This document shows, in pieces, positions 25,120-33,983 of a stretch of DNA of 64,000 nucleotides; positions within the stretch are counted from its first letter, which is position 1, and every line of letters begins with the position of its first letter. The notes under the pieces were generated by a model that saw only the letters and a program-made list of their open reading frames with translations, had not been told where the DNA came from and made no database searches. The stretch comes from Chitinophagales bacterium (lineage in GTDB: Bacteria; Bacteroidota; Bacteroidia; Chitinophagales; Chitinophagaceae). The position numbers were made by a program, and so were the translations under genes. Where the stretch lies: positions 1 to 64,000 of the forward strand of contig JAURJU010000067.1 in the NCBI GenBank assembly GCA_030832085.1, written 5' to 3'.

Positions 25120-25968
25120 TTAATGTTTTTTATGGAATTTCGCCAATCCATCCATGGGTTGCTTGATGATCACTCCCATCCTGAATCCGAAGTCATTGCA
25201 AAGTTCGGCAATTTTATCCTTGAAATAAAAAGCAATGCTCCCTACAAAATGAATCGGAATGTTAAAACGCTGGGGGTATGCCCCAAGGTGTTGCTCAAAA
25301 AAATCCCTCAAGCCGTCTTCAATGATGTTTTCGATGATAAAATGTCCCCTGTGCATAGACAGGAACGACGCAAATCCAGCAAGATAGCGGTTCGCAAAGG
25401 GTTCTTTGTATACCTTTTGGAGGATTTCATTTTTATCCGTCCTGAAATGGTTCTTGAAAGATTTCATCAATGCGGCATCAAATGTGCCATAGAGAAAATG
25501 TTGAACCACCTTGCGTCCCAAATATGCCCCACTACCCTCATCCCCCAAAATATATCCCAGACCCGGTGAATTGAAGATGATTTTTTTCCCATTGAAAGAA
25601 CAGGAATTTGAGCCCGTGCCAAGTATACAAGCAATACCTTGCGTGTTGCCACAGGTGGCGAGTGCTGCCCCCATCAGGTCATGGGTAACATGAACGGTAG
25701 CCTCGGGGAAAACATCCTCCAGCGCTTTTTTGACTATATTGGCATTGGCCTTGGTCTTGCAACCCGTCCCATAATAATGGATGGCAATAATGTTTTTCTT
25801 CAACAAGGGTTTTGGAAACTCCTTGAGCAGCAGTTCACGTATCTGGCTGCGGTTCATGTGATAAGGGCTGATACCGGTTGTAAAAAAAGACCTGAACGAA
25901 GATTTACCGACCAATCTCCATTCGGTTTTTGTTGCCCCACTGTCTGCGATCAGTTTTAATCCATCCAT
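25120..25968 (-). CDS. BadF/BadG-type amino-sugar kinase (GlcNAc/MurNAc kinase-like)
   Basis: Cytosolic ATP-dependent kinase of the ASKHA fold, BadF/BadG/BcrA/BcrD family. The 282-residue protein has the N-terminal phosphate-1 motif DSGATKTEWRLVG (about 8-20), phosphate-2 region CILGTGSNSC (about 118-127), and GLGYILGDEGSGAYLG (about 136-151). Family members phosphorylate N-acetylglucosamine. In Clostridium acetobutylicum a member (MurK), encoded near MurQ, acts on both MurNAc and GlcNAc. The direct link to murQ here suggests the same role: making MurNAc-6-phosphate for MurQ (inference). Confidence 0.87.
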   Translation of the reverse strand: MDGLKLIADSGATKTEWRLVGKSSFRSFFTTGISPYHMNRSQIRELLLKEFPKPLLKKNIIAIHYYGTGCKTKANANIVKKALEDVFPEATVHVTHDLMGAALATCGNTQGIACILGTGSNSCSFNGKKIIFNSPGLGYILGDEGSGAYLGRKVVQHFLYGTFDAALMKSFKNHFRTDKNEILQKVYKEPFANRYLAGFASFLSMHRGHFIIENIIEDGLRDFFEQHLGAYPQRFNIPIHFVGSIAFYFKDKIAELCNDFGFRMGVIIKQPMDGLAKFHKKH

Positions 25969-25993
25969 AATTCAGGTTAATTCAGGAACTTTG

Positions 25994-26025
25994 CAAAATT
26001 AGAATTGAAAGAACATTATGAGCAA
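25994..26025 (-). promoter_or_regulatory. Promoter of the kinase-murQ operon, overlapping the S41 protease start
   Basis: Minus-strand TTG at 26023-26025, 21-base spacer, and a perfect -7 element TAATTTTG at 25994-26001. Its inner half shares the palindrome TTTGCAAA (25990-25997) with a plus-strand GAACTTTG (25986-25993, one mismatch) that could serve the divergent protease gene. Confidence 0.6.
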
Positions 26026-27604
26026 CAGGAAGATCAATGTAGCGACCCCTATCCTATTTTCAATTGCCGTGGTATTGGGCATGTTCATCGGATACAAATT
26101 ACGCAGCAATATGCCAATGGCGAAAAGTTTTTTGACTTCGCCTGGCAACAATACACTGAATGAAGTGATGCAACTCATCAAACAGCGCTATGTCGACAAG
26201 GTAAATCTTGACGCTGCTTCCTCGAGTGCCATCAATGGCCTGGTCAATACCCTTGATCCACATTCGGTATTTATTCCAACCACTGAGCTGATGGACATCA
26301 CGGAAGACCTGGAGGGAAAGTTTCAGGGAATTGGCATTGAGTTCAATATATTTAATGATACCGTGCATGTTCTTTCCGTACTTGAGAATGGCCCTGCAAA
26401 AAAAGCAGGACTTACTGTTGGTGACAGAATACTTGCGGTAAATGACAGCAATGCAACTGGACTCAAGGACAGTGAACAATTGAAAAAATGGGTCAAGGGT
26501 CCAGCAGGATCATCAGTTGTTATCCGATTGATGCATGAAGGAAAAATCTTCGAAAAGTCGGTTGTACGTGGCAGCATTCCCATCACCTCTCTTGATGCCT
26601 CTTACATGATAGACAAGGACAAGGGATACATTCGACTGAACCGTTTCTCCAGCAATACCTACAAGGAGTTCCTGGAAGCGTTGGAAAAGTTGAAGGCATT
26701 GGGTATGAAATCACTGGTGCTTGACCTTCGGGACAATGGCGGTGGTATTCTTGAGGAAGCCATTGACATCATTGATGAGTTCATAGGAGGAGAAAAACTG
26801 ATTGTTTATACTGAAGGACTAAACAGCCCCAAAAAAGAATACAAGGCCAAAAGATCAGGGCTCTTTGAATCAGGGGACTTGGTAATATTGATGAATGAAG
26901 GATCAGCATCTGCCAGTGAGGTAATAGCCGGCGCCCTTCAGGACCATGACAGGGCCACCATTGTTGGAAGGAGAAGTTTCGGCAAAGGACTTGTGCAGGA
27001 ACAATATGTATTGTCTGATGGATCGGCACTCCGACTTACCATTGCCAGGTACTACACTCCTTTGGGAAGAAGCATCCAAAAACCATACAATGAGGGTCAT
27101 GCCAAATACAACATGGAGGTGATGAACAGGGTGCACAACAATGACAGTATTGCATCAAATGCAGGGGTGAATTTGGGCAAGCCTTTCAAAACAGCCAAAG
27201 GAAAAGTCCTGTATGGGGGTGGTGGAATAACACCTGACGCAATTGTAGGAATTGATCCTGTTTTGTTTGATACGAGCCTCAACAGCCTTTACAAAAAGAA
27301 TGCAATTGGCAATTTTGCCTATCGTTATTTTATGGCCAACAACAGCAAGATCAAGGCATTTAAAGATGCTGAAGCCTTTGCTAACGGATTCGCTATCGAT
27401 GAAAATGTCATTTCCCAATTGATTGATTTTGCGCAAAAACAAGCCATCCCGGTTAAATTGAGCAGTCCTGCTGCCATCAACTGGACAAAAAATAGAATTA
27501 AGGCCATGGTGGCCAGGATTGCTTGGAATGAAACTGCTTATTTTCAGGTATTGAACAAAAACGACAATGCCATGCTGAAGGCAGTTGAGGCCTTTAGGAA
27601 ATGA
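26018..27604 (+). CDS. S41 family C-terminal processing peptidase
   Basis: Periplasmic serine protease of the CtpA/Prc type that trims or degrades envelope proteins by their C-termini. The 528-residue protein has an N-terminal signal anchor (about 8-26) and a PDZ domain (about 95-180). The S41 core has the dyad Ser298 in GSASASE and Lys323 in SFGKG, 25 residues apart as in known members. A C-terminal helical extension covers about 430-528. LDLRDNGGGILEEA is the usual substrate-pocket motif. The ATG at 26018 lies 49 bases from the divergent kinase gene. It ends 2 bases before the stop of the convergent methyltransferase gene. Confidence 0.94.
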   Translation: MSNRKINVATPILFSIAVVLGMFIGYKLRSNMPMAKSFLTSPGNNTLNEVMQLIKQRYVDKVNLDAASSSAINGLVNTLDPHSVFIPTTELMDITEDLEGKFQGIGIEFNIFNDTVHVLSVLENGPAKKAGLTVGDRILAVNDSNATGLKDSEQLKKWVKGPAGSSVVIRLMHEGKIFEKSVVRGSIPITSLDASYMIDKDKGYIRLNRFSSNTYKEFLEALEKLKALGMKSLVLDLRDNGGGILEEAIDIIDEFIGGEKLIVYTEGLNSPKKEYKAKRSGLFESGDLVILMNEGSASASEVIAGALQDHDRATIVGRRSFGKGLVQEQYVLSDGSALRLTIARYYTPLGRSIQKPYNEGHAKYNMEVMNRVHNNDSIASNAGVNLGKPFKTAKGKVLYGGGGITPDAIVGIDPVLFDTSLNSLYKKNAIGNFAYRYFMANNSKIKAFKDAEAFANGFAIDENVISQLIDFAQKQAIPVKLSSPAAINWTKNRIKAMVARIAWNETAYFQVLNKNDNAMLKAVEAFRK

Positions 27605-27606
27605 TC

Positions 27607-28482
27607 TTACTTGGTGATGATGTAAATCTGTGAGCTGCAAACCCCCTTGTTTAAAAAGGCCTTCAGGTTGGAAACCAGGCCAGTCAAAATAGCGGGAAAC
27701 AAATTCATGTTGCCTGTTTTGTATTTTTCACTCAGCAGGCTTACATAAAAGGCATCATACCACATGGGAAGCACTTCACTGACCTGAAAACCGTGCATTT
27801 TCATCAGATGGGCAATGCTTGCCGGACTGAAATGATACAGGTGTCGCGGAACATCATAGGCAGCCCAATGTTCAGCATAATGCATCGCATCATGTGACAA
27901 ATGGTTTGGGACAGCCACCACCAGCAGTCCATTTTCCTTGAGCACTCTGTTTACCTGGGACAATGTTTGGTGCAGTTCGTGCACATGCTCAAGAACATGC
28001 CACATGGTAACCACATCAACACTTTCGCTGTCCAATGCATGCAACATGTCCGGCTCCAAGATTTTTGAACCGGTAAGGGCCTCTGCCCTGGAACGTGCTC
28101 CAGGATCGGGCTCCATGCCTTTCACAAGCCATCCTGCAGATTTCATTTCCATCAAAAATGCTCCTGTACCACAGCCATAATCGAGCAATTCTCCAGTTTT
28201 GCGCTGGCTGAAATGACCGATCAATTTTCGCTTGGATTGTACAGCCTGTCTTCTGATCAGCTGATAAATGTTGTTAAAAAAACCTTTATTGCTATCGGTA
28301 TGGGAAATATAGGATTCAGATTGGTAATAGCTTCCTATCTTTTCTTGGGAAGGCGGATTTTGGGTAAACCTGAAGCCGCATGCAGTGCAATCTACCAAAT
28401 CAAATGTTTCGCCAGAAACTGTATAATCTTTGACAGTCAGTTGTTTACTGAAATGAGGATGGTCGCAAACAGGGCAAGACAT
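27607..28482 (-). CDS. SAM-dependent methyltransferase with N-terminal zinc ribbon
   Basis: A 291-residue soluble protein. The N-terminus has two CxxC pairs (CPVCDH at 3-8 and CTACGF around 33-38) that likely bind zinc. A class I methyltransferase domain follows, with LLDYGCGTGAFLMEMKSAGW and the acidic end GMEPDPG, then MWHVLEHVHELHQTL typical of the Methyltransf_23/UbiG-like group. Proteins of this layout often act on sugars, lipids or natural products; the substrate here is unknown. It is the last gene of a four-gene minus-strand operon and starts 18 bases after the HU-CCDC81 gene. Confidence 0.88.
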   Translation of the reverse strand: MSCPVCDHPHFSKQLTVKDYTVSGETFDLVDCTACGFRFTQNPPSQEKIGSYYQSESYISHTDSNKGFFNNIYQLIRRQAVQSKRKLIGHFSQRKTGELLDYGCGTGAFLMEMKSAGWLVKGMEPDPGARSRAEALTGSKILEPDMLHALDSESVDVVTMWHVLEHVHELHQTLSQVNRVLKENGLLVVAVPNHLSHDAMHYAEHWAAYDVPRHLYHFSPASIAHLMKMHGFQVSEVLPMWYDAFYVSLLSEKYKTGNMNLFPAILTGLVSNLKAFLNKGVCSSQIYIITK

Positions 28483-28500
28483 GAAAAAAAGTTTAGTGAA

Positions 28501-29169
28501 TTAAATGACCCTGTAACTTGAAGCAGGCGTATTGATTTTCAAAGGGTTATACCGTGATTCAAGAAAATCAAAGCTGCCCACCATGAAGCGTGACAACAAA
28601 AGCAGTGCAGCAAGAATCAACAGCATTAACGCAGCCTTGTGCCACAAATTCTTTCCGGTGTTTGCACGCTGCTCATCAAAAAACTCTTCCATTGCCTTGC
28701 TGGTGCTTTCGCCATCACCGACCAGGATGGAATGCGCTGCATTGTTGCGTATGACATGGACATATTCAACGGGACTGAAAAATTGAATGCTTGTTTTGGA
28801 AACAAATTCAATTACACCCTCTTCAGAAATGGAAAAAGTGCCCAGATCCTTCCATTCCAAGGTACGTTCCATCTCAAGTCGATGCTGTAACTCTTGTCCC
28901 AATTTTTTCAATCCAGTGACCACAACCTCTTTTTCCTTGCCAGAGATCCGTGCAAGATAGTTGGTCTGATCATCCATCACTTGGTCATTGACCGGATTGA
29001 ACTTCAATGTCCTTGAAGGTGGCAACATCCTCCTTCCAATAAAATCATTGGCAGCGGCAGTCCTGACTAGGGTCAATGTGCCTAAACCGGGTATGGATAC
29101 ATTTCCACTCAGTGAAAAGTACCTGTGCAACAAGCCCGGAAAATCTAATTGGTACATTGACACGCTCAT
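28501..29169 (-). CDS. HU-CCDC81-type domain protein with a C-terminal membrane helix
   Basis: A 222-residue protein with two small HU-like modules. The first carries SIPGLGTLTLV (about 25-35). The second carries WKDLGTFSISEEGVIEFV (about 106-123). Both match the 'GLGTF' pattern of the bacterial HU-CCDC81 family. One membrane helix (about 177-196) is followed by a ~25-residue tail. Many relatives end in a periplasmic SPOR domain, which is absent here. The layout suggests a cytoplasmic HU part tethered to the membrane; DNA binding is not shown. Its ATG overlaps the stop of the preceding barrel gene by 4 bases (ATGA), so the two are translationally coupled. Confidence 0.82.
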   Translation of the reverse strand: MSVSMYQLDFPGLLHRYFSLSGNVSIPGLGTLTLVRTAAANDFIGRRMLPPSRTLKFNPVNDQVMDDQTNYLARISGKEKEVVVTGLKKLGQELQHRLEMERTLEWKDLGTFSISEEGVIEFVSKTSIQFFSPVEYVHVIRNNAAHSILVGDGESTSKAMEEFFDEQRANTGKNLWHKAALMLLILAALLLLSRFMVGSFDFLESRYNPLKINTPASSYRVI

Positions 29170-30839
29170 TTGGATTTGATGAAGGAATACCGAAGTCCAG
29201 CGATGAAATTGAAACCAAAAACATTGTATTGGTTCCAGCGTTGGTACTGGATATTCGCAATATTATTCAAATCGGTCCATAGTGCCCATTTTTTATTCAA
29301 TTTATAATCCACACCAAGGTTAATATCTGCAGCATCTTTCAATCTTTTTGTAGGCAAACCCGGAGACCGGGACAAAGCCCCACGCCAGAAGTCTGCATTG
29401 ATCCTTGTGGTCAATCCCTTGAAAGGTTTCCACAAGAAACCCAATTTCAACTCCAATGGAAGAAGACCGTATGGCTCGTTATAACTGGCTTGTGCATCAA
29501 AGGCATCAATTTTTAAGGTAGACCGAAATTCCATTTCAGGTGTAAAGGAGTAATTGACTTCACCCTCCAGGTTAATGGCGTTCAACTTGGATTCATTCAA
29601 GACAAGCATTTCCTTGCCGGAGCTTCCATGGTTGATGAACAGGGGAAGGTTCTTGAACTGGCTAAAGCCTGTCTTGAACTTGAGATGAAGGCCTTTCTCA
29701 CTCTGCCACTCCACCCCTGCATAGATATCCTGCTGGTGAAAAATGGTAAGGGAATCCGGCAATACGAGAAAAGGATTCAATACATACAATTTGTGCAATG
29801 AATTGATATTAAAGTCATTGACATAGGCCACCTTAAGCTTTACTTTGGTTTCTCCCAATTGGTATGCTATTTGAATATTGGGCACAACGGTGAAATCATT
29901 GCCCTTGAGTAAGGGCACTACACTTCCTGAAGTGGAGATATTTTTATTATTGAATGACAGGGAAATGGGAACCTGCACCAAACTGGTGGTTGAATTTGTC
30001 TGTATCTTGTTCTTTAAAGATGCCGTTTGCGCATCAAGGGCAATTCCTGCACCCATGTTTTCATTGACCTTGTACTGGAAAGGAATAGAAAGCCTCATGG
30101 TGAACTCAGATTGTTTTCTGCCAGCAGCCAAAAAATCAGCACGCAGCTCAGGATTCAAGGATGCCGAACCGTCTTCTCCCAATTTTTGATCAAAGTTTGC
30201 CCCAAAATGAACATTGTCAAATATTTGTCGGAGGTCTGCTGGTAAAAAATTGTACCTCAAATGGTCAAATCCATATAAGCGATAGCGCTGCCTGTTGTAC
30301 CCGGCATTCAAATTGACAATCTTGTTTTCAGCAAGGGTATTTTTATAGGAAAAATTCAGGGATGACCTTGCATATTGCTGATCGGGCAGGGTCCCTTTTG
30401 ATGAAATGTGGTCAATGTTTCCCGTGAATTGTTCATTGGCCTTTAGGGTGTTAAAGCCCATTGCAGCAAAAGGGGTGGATAGATTACCCAAGCCAAATTT
30501 CATGAAGACATCATCGTGGATCACCGAATTTTCAATGCTTCTCATCGATAAAGGTTTGATGATAAAGGAACTCATGGGGGTGCTGAACTGTATAGGAAGC
30601 GTTGGATAAGTCAGCCGTGGTGATGTAGTGTCTTTGGGCGGCAGTTCGGCCTGGAATTCCAGCTTTCCTGTCTTTACAATGCTCGGCTTGAAGCTGGATG
30701 TAATGCTGATTTCCTCTTTTTTGCTTTTTTTGTCTTGCGCCATTGCATCTCTCCTTCCAAGGATGAACAGCAATAACAAGGTGGCAACAAGCAAATCCAA
30801 GCGCTTTGAAGATCTTATGTTTTGAATGGATAACAGCAT
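29166..30839 (-). CDS. Predicted outer-membrane beta-barrel protein
   Basis: A 557-residue exported protein without a named family. It has a signal peptide ending near AMAQ (about 33-36), then a short region including SITSSFKPSIVKTGKL (about 44-59). The rest is a long series of amphipathic strands ending in GFNFIAGLRYSFIKSK, whose terminal aromatic strand resembles TonB-dependent-receptor-like barrels. It has no plug domain. I chose the ATG at 30839 (MLLSIQNIRSSK) rather than a TTG at 30872. It begins 4 bases after the TPR gene stop and overlaps the HU-CCDC81 gene, so it is central to the operon. It may form a pore or scaffold partner of the TPR protein (inference). Confidence 0.82.
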   Translation of the reverse strand: MLLSIQNIRSSKRLDLLVATLLLLFILGRRDAMAQDKKSKKEEISITSSFKPSIVKTGKLEFQAELPPKDTTSPRLTYPTLPIQFSTPMSSFIIKPLSMRSIENSVIHDDVFMKFGLGNLSTPFAAMGFNTLKANEQFTGNIDHISSKGTLPDQQYARSSLNFSYKNTLAENKIVNLNAGYNRQRYRLYGFDHLRYNFLPADLRQIFDNVHFGANFDQKLGEDGSASLNPELRADFLAAGRKQSEFTMRLSIPFQYKVNENMGAGIALDAQTASLKNKIQTNSTTSLVQVPISLSFNNKNISTSGSVVPLLKGNDFTVVPNIQIAYQLGETKVKLKVAYVNDFNINSLHKLYVLNPFLVLPDSLTIFHQQDIYAGVEWQSEKGLHLKFKTGFSQFKNLPLFINHGSSGKEMLVLNESKLNAINLEGEVNYSFTPEMEFRSTLKIDAFDAQASYNEPYGLLPLELKLGFLWKPFKGLTTRINADFWRGALSRSPGLPTKRLKDAADINLGVDYKLNKKWALWTDLNNIANIQYQRWNQYNVFGFNFIAGLRYSFIKSK

Positions 30840-30843
30840 GTTG

Positions 30844-33800
30844 TTATTTTTTTGTGCCGGTTTTTTCGGCAAGTTCTGCAGCTTTCAATTTTTCTGTTGC
30901 ATCTGCCACGAGTGCTGGAATCGAACAATTCTCGACCACACTTTTCAAGGTGGCTTTGGCATTGAAAAAATCCTTTTGTTGTAAGAAAATGTCACCCAGG
31001 AGCAAATAGGATTTGGTAATCCAAAATTCGTAAGACCCTGAATTTTCTATGCAAGCAAGGGCAGCAGTTTCAGCAGCAGCCAAATTGGACATGCTGAAAG
31101 CATTGAATGCCAATTGGTGTCTGGCTTCAGCAGCCAAAGAAGAATAGTTGTTGGCCAGCACCGTATTGAAAGATGCATTAGACTGGTCGAAATTTCCTGA
31201 TGCCTGAGCAGCATAGCCAGTGACAATTGCGGAAAAGGCTTTATCGTCTTGGTTTGCCGCCCCATTGGCGGACAAGGCATTCGCGGCATCAATACCGTCT
31301 TTCCACTGCTTGAGCTGGTAGTATGCACGCACTTCCCCACGCAATGATTCTACCAAAACATCAGGTTTGGTAGTTAGCTTGCTCAATTGTTTGAAGATGC
31401 CCAATGAGGCTGCATAATCCTTTACTTCAAAAAAGTACAATTTGCCTGCCTGCCGCAATGCTCTCTCTTGGTACCGGCTGGTTCCCTTTGCAGCAAGCTG
31501 GTCAAACAGTACAGCAGCATCTCTCAGGTTCTTGTCCTTGATCAGCAGTTCTCCTTTGTAGTTCATCACTTCCGCAATAAAGAGCCCGTTTGGAAACTTT
31601 GAAATGTATTCATCCAATGCCTTGTAGGAGTCCTGAGACTTTCCATCCGCATAGGTGGTTTGCACAAACCTGAACATAAGGGAATCCTTTTGTATCATGT
31701 CCATTGTTTTGCCACCTGACTCAAGGAATTGTTGGTACTCCTCTATCCGACCACTGTCTACATAAAGACTCTTTGCACTTTCGATTGCCTCTGCCGCTTG
31801 CTCCGAGGCAGGAAAATCACTTACCAACTTTTTATATTGTATGATGGCTTCATCAATGTTATCTATGTTATAAAAGGCAATGCCCAACTTGAGCAAGGAT
31901 TCGGGAATCATTTCATCGTCTTTTTCTACAAGGGATGGTATTTTCTTGAGATAAGGGATTGCGTTTTCAAATTCCTCCTCAGACATATATGTATCTGCCA
32001 ACTCCATGGCAATCAGTGGATTGTAGACAGAACCTGGATATTGTTGTTCTGCCAGTTTCAGCAGGGATATTTTTTCAGCTGGAGACTTAATGCCTGCAAT
32101 CAAGGCAAGTTGGAAGGCAGCATAATCAGCGCCATAACCTGGACTCTTTTGGATATTGGTATAGAGCAGCTTTGCCTTTGTTGTATTTTTTTCCATGAAC
32201 GCACAATCCGCAGCCCTCAACATGGCTTCCCTGCTCAACGGTGAGTTGATGTTTCGGTTGGATGCATGGATGCGCTCAAAAAAAGAAGCTGCTTTTGCAT
32301 ATTCTTCCAATTCAAAATAACAATAACCAAGGTTGTACAAGGTATTGTCTAGGTTGGCCTCACCGAGTGACCTTGCGGGAAGTTTGGCATACTCCTGGAA
32401 CAATGGTATGGCTTTTTCAAATGCTTCTTCCCGCATTGCCAGCTCTCCGCGCCAAAACAATGATGGGCCATAGAATGGAGTATTTTTGAATGCAGCAATG
32501 GATGTCAACATTTTAAGGGCTGCTTCATATTGCAGGTCGTTGATCAATTCAATTCCGCGGCCAAAAAAAATACGGGGTGCCAGATTTTTATAGTCAGCAT
32601 TGGAATTTCCTATCCTTTCCAACAATACCAATGCTTGCCTGAAATTGTTGGTCCGGGCATAGTAGGAAAGTAAAAGATCATTGGCTTCCTTGGCATATAA
32701 CGAAGAGGGATAATCGTTCACAAAATCACCAAGTCCCTTCAAGGCCTGGTCTTCAAATCCCATATCCAGCGACAATTTGGAAAGCAGGAAACGTGCTTTC
32801 TCTTTTTTGTCTGCAGAGAGGTTACCTGCAATACAGTACTGAAACGCAGTTCTTGCATTAGACTTTTCATTCAACTGGAGATAGGAATCCCCAAGTATAA
32901 ACATGGATTGCAGGGCCACTGTATCTTTTCCTGCAGAGAGTGGTTTCAATTGTTCAACGGCTTTGGTGAATTTACCGGTGAAATGATAGCCAGACCCCAA
33001 CTCAAAACGTTGAACAGGGTTGAGAACAGTGCCTGAAGCGATTGCTTTTTCATAGAGCAATACGCTTTTTTGTTGTTCCCCACGGTTAAAGTAAACGGAT
33101 GCCAGCAATTGCAGCATTTCATTGTTGTGAAGCCCATCACCTGCCTTCAGGTAGGTCTCACCGTAGGAAATCGCTTTGGCATCTTGCCCAGTTTCATGAA
33201 AAATGTATGCAAGATAAAATGGCACTGCCAATTTGTAATGTTGGTCTTTTTCAATTGCCAAAAACAATTGCTGCGCTTCCTGGTATTGCTGCTCTGAAAA
33301 AGCTACGAACCCCAGGTAATATTGTACATCTGCAGCATACATTGTAGCGCCTGCATCAAGCAATTGCTTGAAATATGGTTTTGCGTTGTCAAATTTTTTC
33401 TGTGAAAAATAAGCGACACCCTTTTCGAAAGAAACACGTTCTTGCTCATCTTTTGATAGGTAGAGCCGGTCTGTCATTTCCAAAAAACGGATCGCATCTT
33501 CAAACATTGCCAATCTGAAATAATAGTGTCCCAAATGATAAGCCAATTGGACACCAGTGACAGGCGATTCAACCTTGCTCATCAGCTGGATGGCGCGATT
33601 TACAGCAGGCAATTCGCCTTGCGCCATACCGGCAGCAAGCCTGATAAAATCAAGTGCTTCTAAATCAACCTTTGAGAGATTTGTTATGGCACTATGGTTT
33701 GAAAGATACTCAGATACGGATGCAAATGCAGTTTGATAATGGCCTTCATCAAGAAGGGCTTTTGCCTTTCGCATCACCAGGGCTGCTGATGAAGATGATC

Positions 33801-33885
33801 TTGTATCTTGACCACATACAACCGTGGTGAATGTTACACAGATGAAAAAAGAAAGCAATTGAAGCAGCCAAGGGGGTCGAAACAT
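30844..33885 (-). CDS. Secreted tetratricopeptide-repeat protein
   Basis: A 1,013-residue exported protein with a signal peptide (MFRPPWLLQLLSFFICVTFTTVVCG). The rest of the length is filled with TPR and Sel1/BamD-like helical repeats (for example LGHYYFRLAMFEDAIRFLE, and YNIDNIDEAIIQYKKLVSDFP). Such repeats form a superhelical scaffold for protein contacts, here likely in the periplasm. No catalytic motif is seen. It heads a four-gene operon with a barrel protein, an HU-CCDC81 protein and a methyltransferase. A promoter lies at 33911-33944. It may act in outer-membrane assembly or as a scaffold for the neighbouring barrel (inference). Confidence 0.87.
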   Translation of the reverse strand: MFRPPWLLQLLSFFICVTFTTVVCGQDTRSSSSAALVMRKAKALLDEGHYQTAFASVSEYLSNHSAITNLSKVDLEALDFIRLAAGMAQGELPAVNRAIQLMSKVESPVTGVQLAYHLGHYYFRLAMFEDAIRFLEMTDRLYLSKDEQERVSFEKGVAYFSQKKFDNAKPYFKQLLDAGATMYAADVQYYLGFVAFSEQQYQEAQQLFLAIEKDQHYKLAVPFYLAYIFHETGQDAKAISYGETYLKAGDGLHNNEMLQLLASVYFNRGEQQKSVLLYEKAIASGTVLNPVQRFELGSGYHFTGKFTKAVEQLKPLSAGKDTVALQSMFILGDSYLQLNEKSNARTAFQYCIAGNLSADKKEKARFLLSKLSLDMGFEDQALKGLGDFVNDYPSSLYAKEANDLLLSYYARTNNFRQALVLLERIGNSNADYKNLAPRIFFGRGIELINDLQYEAALKMLTSIAAFKNTPFYGPSLFWRGELAMREEAFEKAIPLFQEYAKLPARSLGEANLDNTLYNLGYCYFELEEYAKAASFFERIHASNRNINSPLSREAMLRAADCAFMEKNTTKAKLLYTNIQKSPGYGADYAAFQLALIAGIKSPAEKISLLKLAEQQYPGSVYNPLIAMELADTYMSEEEFENAIPYLKKIPSLVEKDDEMIPESLLKLGIAFYNIDNIDEAIIQYKKLVSDFPASEQAAEAIESAKSLYVDSGRIEEYQQFLESGGKTMDMIQKDSLMFRFVQTTYADGKSQDSYKALDEYISKFPNGLFIAEVMNYKGELLIKDKNLRDAAVLFDQLAAKGTSRYQERALRQAGKLYFFEVKDYAASLGIFKQLSKLTTKPDVLVESLRGEVRAYYQLKQWKDGIDAANALSANGAANQDDKAFSAIVTGYAAQASGNFDQSNASFNTVLANNYSSLAAEARHQLAFNAFSMSNLAAAETAALACIENSGSYEFWITKSYLLLGDIFLQQKDFFNAKATLKSVVENCSIPALVADATEKLKAAELAEKTGTKK

Positions 33886-33910
33886 AAAAGATTCAGCTTT
33901 TTGTCTGTCT

Positions 33911-33944
33911 CAAAAATAACCTTTAAATCATCAGATCCGATCAA
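33911..33944 (-). promoter_or_regulatory. Promoter of the TPR/barrel/HU-CCDC81/methyltransferase operon
   Basis: Minus-strand TTG at 33942-33944, 23-base spacer, and a perfect -7 element TATTTTTG at 33911-33918, 25 bases before the ATG at 33885. Confidence 0.55.
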
Positions 33945-33949
33945 TATTG

Positions 33950-33957
33950 TACCTTTG
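33950..33957 (+). promoter_or_regulatory. Bacteroidota -7 promoter element for cinA
   Basis: TACCTTTG, a perfect TAnnTTTG match, 26 bases before the cinA ATG, divergent from the TPR operon promoter. No TTG lies at the expected distance upstream. Confidence 0.5.
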
Positions 33958-33983
33958 CTACAAAAGTTTTAACGAAGAATTAA

